Shown: positions 14,458-16,942 of the stretch, piece after piece
How positions within the stretch are numbered: position 1 is the stretch's first letter
Layout of the letters: each line of letters opens with the position of its first letter
DNA from: Flavobacteriales bacterium
Lineage (GTDB): Bacteria; Bacteroidota; Bacteroidia; Flavobacteriales; Crocinitomicaceae
Direction of reading: 5' to 3'
Assembly (NCBI GenBank): GCA_947375085.1
Contig: CANCEQ010000048.1
Coordinates: 1 to 16,942 of the forward strand
Length of the DNA stretch: 16,942 bases
Position numbers and translations under genes: made by a program
Notes under the pieces: model-generated
The model's input: the letters and a program-made list of their open reading frames with translations, nothing else
Databases searched by the model: none
Told to the model about the DNA's origin: nothing

Positions 14458-15222
14458 ATGAAGTATAAAATAATCTTTTCTCTATTTCTAGTTGTTTTTT
14501 CATCCTGCTCGAATGATGATAAAAATAATTCAAGTAATGTTGATATAAAAACTACTGATTACAATGATAGTATTAAAAAGATTGAAGAATTAAAGATTAA
14601 AAATCAACGATTAAGAGCAGAGTTAGAAAGAACAGACGACCTTGAAGTTGATTATTTTTATACTTTAAATAACGGTTTACCAGTCCCGATTCCGAAAGAG
14701 CTGAAATGGAAATCGATAATTGATTCTTTAGAATATTCAATTATACCTAAAGCGGGAAGATTAGTGGCTGAATTAAGTAAATTAAATATCTATAAGTCAA
14801 ATAAATTAGTCCAAACAATTAACTATGATGGCGATTGTTATTCTCTAGAATTAATTGATTGGAATTTTGATGGATATAAGGATATTAGCATATTATATGA
14901 TGCAGGTGCAACAGGTAATACGTCATATCGAATTTGGTTTTATAATCCTATGAAGGGTGAGTTTGTTTACGAAAGTAAATTTTTAAACGGTAATTACTTT
15001 ATTGATACAAATAAGAGGTTTATTATTAAACATTATAGAGAAGGCTCACAGTTTGAAATTTGGGAGTATTACACTTGTAAAAACAACAAACTATTATTTA
15101 ATCACTCTAAAGAAGTTCAGCTTTTAAACTATAGAGAAAAAGGAACTTGGGAGAAAATAACACATAAATTGATTAGAGCTAATAAAGAAATTATAACCTG
15201 TGATAGTGTTGAAGTTTATTAA
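14458..15222 (+). CDS. Lipoprotein with acidic export signal
   Basis: MKYKIIFSLFLVVFSSC is a lipoprotein signal with the acylated Cys17. The residues after it, SNDD, resemble the acidic lipoprotein export signal of Bacteroidetes, so the protein may be surface-exposed or outer-membrane bound. Residues 36-62 can form a short coiled coil. The rest is beta-rich. DWNFDGYKDI (134-143) has the DxNxDGxxD pattern of a calcium-binding loop, as in FG-GAP or XAC2610-like proteins. It is the last tightly coupled gene of the operon; 61 bases follow before the next gene. It may connect the cytoplasmic module to the envelope, or be an immunity-type or passenger gene. The family is otherwise unrecognised. Confidence 0.75.
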   Translation: MKYKIIFSLFLVVFSSCSNDDKNNSSNVDIKTTDYNDSIKKIEELKIKNQRLRAELERTDDLEVDYFYTLNNGLPVPIPKELKWKSIIDSLEYSIIPKAGRLVAELSKLNIYKSNKLVQTINYDGDCYSLELIDWNFDGYKDISILYDAGATGNTSYRIWFYNPMKGEFVYESKFLNGNYFIDTNKRFIIKHYREGSQFEIWEYYTCKNNKLLFNHSKEVQLLNYREKGTWEKITHKLIRANKEIITCDSVEVY

Positions 15223-15283
15223 TATCTTTATTTTACCAATTGTAATTTTCTGAAAAACCATTTAAAAAACAAATGAACATATT

Positions 15284-15982
15284 ATGTCAAAGATAATTTT
15301 AGTATTAACAATATTCATATTGTTTTCTTGTGGAGGTAAAAGTCATAAAAAAAATAAATCTGTTACTGAGTTAAAAAAAATTGAACAGAAAGAAATATTT
15401 GATTCCAAAGAATACAAAAACGACACCTTACGATCACAAGATGTTGACGATTTGAAAGAAGTAACTATTTCCGATTTAGAAGAAGCCAATAATCATTTTA
15501 CATTTCGTGGATTACCAATCAATCCTAAAGTTTTATACCAATTTATTCCTTGGATGTCGGATTCAAGACCGTCCATAATGAGCATAGATTTACTCTCTGC
15601 TAATCACGGAACAAATCAGTTTGGAGATGTTGATACTCTAAAAAAAGATGCAGATGGTTATATTGATATAGATTTTGAAGGAGGTAAGATTGGTTACAAT
15701 TGGTTGGGTATGCTCAACAATAATGTACATGTGCTGGAATTTTACGAATCGGGTGGTGGTTCAGGTGTTTTTTCAGACTTATTATTTGTGAAATTTGAAA
15801 TTAGAGATTTTGTAGGTAATGGTAATAAATACAAACAATTACTGATCAATTTTTTGAGACATAACGGGCTGTCAGATAGAGCGAAAACTGATATTAAGTT
15901 AGATAAAAATAATAATAAAGTATACGTTTCTACACAGCCATATTGGGAAAAAGTCCCTAAGAAATTTGTAGTTGAATTTTAA
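15284..15982 (+). CDS. Lipoprotein of unknown function
   Basis: MSKIILVLTIFILFSC is a lipoprotein signal with Cys16 in the lipobox LFSC. The following residues, GGKSHKKNK, are basic and lack the acidic export motif, so the protein probably stays on the periplasmic side. Residues 20-70 are charged and linker-like. The 150-residue C-terminal part is globular, with YIDIDFEGGKIGYNW, a Gly-rich turn (GGGSGVF) and a closing VSTQPYWEKVPKKF. I do not recognise it. It is 61 bases after the previous gene and may share its transcript. Confidence 0.75.
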   Translation: MSKIILVLTIFILFSCGGKSHKKNKSVTELKKIEQKEIFDSKEYKNDTLRSQDVDDLKEVTISDLEEANNHFTFRGLPINPKVLYQFIPWMSDSRPSIMSIDLLSANHGTNQFGDVDTLKKDADGYIDIDFEGGKIGYNWLGMLNNNVHVLEFYESGGGSGVFSDLLFVKFEIRDFVGNGNKYKQLLINFLRHNGLSDRAKTDIKLDKNNNKVYVSTQPYWEKVPKKFVVEF

Positions 15983-15992
15983 GCTGAAAATA

Positions 15993-16505
15993 ATGTCAAT
16001 AGTCGATAAGATAAAACAGTATTTTGTTCGTGAAAAAATAATACCTCAGCAAATAGAGAAAAATAAAACACGCATTAAATTGTTTGAAGATGAACAGTTT
16101 ATCATTTATACGGAATTTTTACATTTTAAAAAGTACTTACAACATAGAATCGTTAAGTTTAATGATAGTCAAGATAAACAATTGATGAATGATGTTGAAC
16201 TGGAAGTATCGAAAAGCAATGACTCAATAGACGCAGTAATGATTAACGATGAATTCAATGCAGATTGTTCCAATGAAATGCTTGAATATTTAAAACAGTT
16301 TCCTAAGTCACTTCAATTTATGCAATGGGATCTATTAGAAAAGAATAAATGTCAGGTTTATAATAAATCTAATAATTTGTATGCTAAAAAAGTCATTGTC
16401 AAAAAATATGAATCAGAAGGATTTAGACAATTGTCAGGTGTACAAGGTAGAATTTTCATTGGTGATGGAGTAGAAATTTATAGGTCTGTAGACAGGCAAT
16501 CCTAA
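15993..16505 (+). CDS. Hypothetical soluble protein
   Basis: I start this 170-residue protein at the ATG at 15993, 10 bases after the lipoprotein stop. A TTG at 15972 would add seven residues and overlap the upstream gene, which is less likely. The protein begins with a basic amphipathic helix (MSIVDKIKQYFVREK), then mixed alpha/beta sequence, and ends in GRIFIGDGVEIYRSVD. No signal peptide, membrane helix or catalytic motif is visible, and I know no family for it. It is probably the last plus-strand gene of the island, co-transcribed with the lipoprotein. Confidence 0.7.
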   Translation: MSIVDKIKQYFVREKIIPQQIEKNKTRIKLFEDEQFIIYTEFLHFKKYLQHRIVKFNDSQDKQLMNDVELEVSKSNDSIDAVMINDEFNADCSNEMLEYLKQFPKSLQFMQWDLLEKNKCQVYNKSNNLYAKKVIVKKYESEGFRQLSGVQGRIFIGDGVEIYRSVDRQS

Positions 16506-16596
16506 ATGTTTTAGATTCTTTAATATTTTTCTTGCTTCCTATTTCTGGTATTTAATTGGTTTCCTTTCCTTTAAATAAGTTTCCAAAATATTACTC

Positions 16597-16618
16597 AAAA
16601 AGTTTAAAAACCTTAAAC
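16597..16618 (-). terminator. Weak minus-strand terminator
   Basis: GTTTAA (16602-16607) pairs with TTAAAC (16613-16618) around AAACC. Read on the minus strand, the stem is followed directly by TTTTT. It lies about 50 bases after the stop of the minus-strand gene that enters from the right. The stem is short and AT-only apart from one pair, so efficiency would be low. Confidence 0.35.
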
Positions 16619-16670
16619 GACAGTTAGAATTAACAAAATAAAAATGATTAATCTTTAAAATTCAATAAAT

Positions 16671-16942
16671 CTAATAAACCCCAGCATCCAAAAACAATTG
16701 ATCAACCTCTTTCCAATCTACCATTTTACCTAAGCTTGCATCAGCATCAATTAGCGGGATATTTGGACAAATGTCATCGATATAAATCTCCTGCGAATTA
16801 ATATAAGCAACTAAATCCCATTCAAATGGGTGGATTTTCTCAGTAGTGTATTTTGTAATAGGCGAGATTACTTTTGAGTTATTTAAATAACTCATCGCTT
16901 CATCGAATGATTCAGTATCAATCTCAACTCGATAGGTGTTTA
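16671..16942 (-). CDS. Hypothetical protein, 5' end cut off by the window edge
   Basis: The reading frame is open from the window edge (NTYRVEIDTESFDEA...) to a TAG at 16671, so at least 90 residues are encoded. An ATG at 16895 inside the frame is probably not the true start, because the coding-like sequence continues upstream of it. The visible part is acidic and soluble (IHPFEWDLVAYI, YIDDICPNIPLIDAD, VDWKEVDQLFLDAGVY). I do not recognise the family. It converges on the island genes and probably marks host or another module's sequence on the right. Confidence 0.65.
   Translation of the reverse strand, partial: NTYRVEIDTESFDEAMSYLNNSKVISPITKYTTEKIHPFEWDLVAYINSQEIYIDDICPNIPLIDADASLGKMVDWKEVDQLFLDAGVY

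Noticed and set aside
15972..15992. TTG start extending the last plus-strand gene by seven codons
   Set aside because: It would overlap the upstream gene, and an ATG at 15993 with a normal 10-base gap is available.
1..16942. CRISPR array, insertion sequence or transposase
   Set aside because: I saw no regularly spaced identical repeats, no transposase gene and no terminal inverted repeats flanking a gene.

Overview
The window is strongly AT-rich, most genes lack a clear Shine-Dalgarno sequence, and one lipoprotein carries an acidic export signal of the Bacteroidetes type. This points to a member of the Bacteroidetes, most likely a Flavobacterium-like species. The layout looks like an accessory island. 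A tyrosine recombinase near the left end is followed by at least fifteen consecutive plus-strand cargo genes. On each side, a minus-strand gene of unknown function runs off the window edge.

Left part (1-3890): a partial minus-strand gene, then a 492-base non-coding stretch with a minus-strand terminator, an unusual GC-rich hairpin and short direct repeats, then the integrase (861-2150). A 333-base non-coding stretch follows, dominated by a long imperfect palindrome, and then a PcfJ-like protein (2484-3890).

Middle part (3983-6341): a small von Willebrand factor A (vWA) protein, a 390-residue protein with four conserved-looking cysteines and a possible winged-helix C-terminus, and a DUF805 membrane protein.

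Core operon (6358-15222): ten genes with very short gaps or overlaps. In order they are a vWA protein, a PP2C-type phosphatase with a long charged tail, a divergent protein kinase, a single-HKD phospholipase D-like protein, a second divergent kinase fused to three Ig-like repeats, a four-helix membrane protein, a DUF4407 coiled-coil membrane protein, a 59-residue DUF4236 protein, a 100-residue membrane protein and a lipoprotein. vWA, PP2C and kinase together match the TerY-P phosphorylation triad described in computational work on tellurium-resistance (Ter) stress systems. Here the triad is joined by a PLD-type candidate nuclease and by a pair of membrane proteins. My working inference is a phosphorylation-controlled stress or anti-phage module in which the kinases and phosphatase set the state of the PLD protein and the DUF4407-type membrane assembly. 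The sequence alone does not prove defence.

The most unusual signal is a shared C-terminal tail. The phosphatase, first kinase and PLD protein, three otherwise unrelated adjacent proteins, end in IFDKF, ITNKF and ISDKF. This suggests a common docking or processing signal.

Right part (15284-16942): another lipoprotein, a soluble protein of unknown function, a weak convergent terminator, and a partial minus-strand gene.
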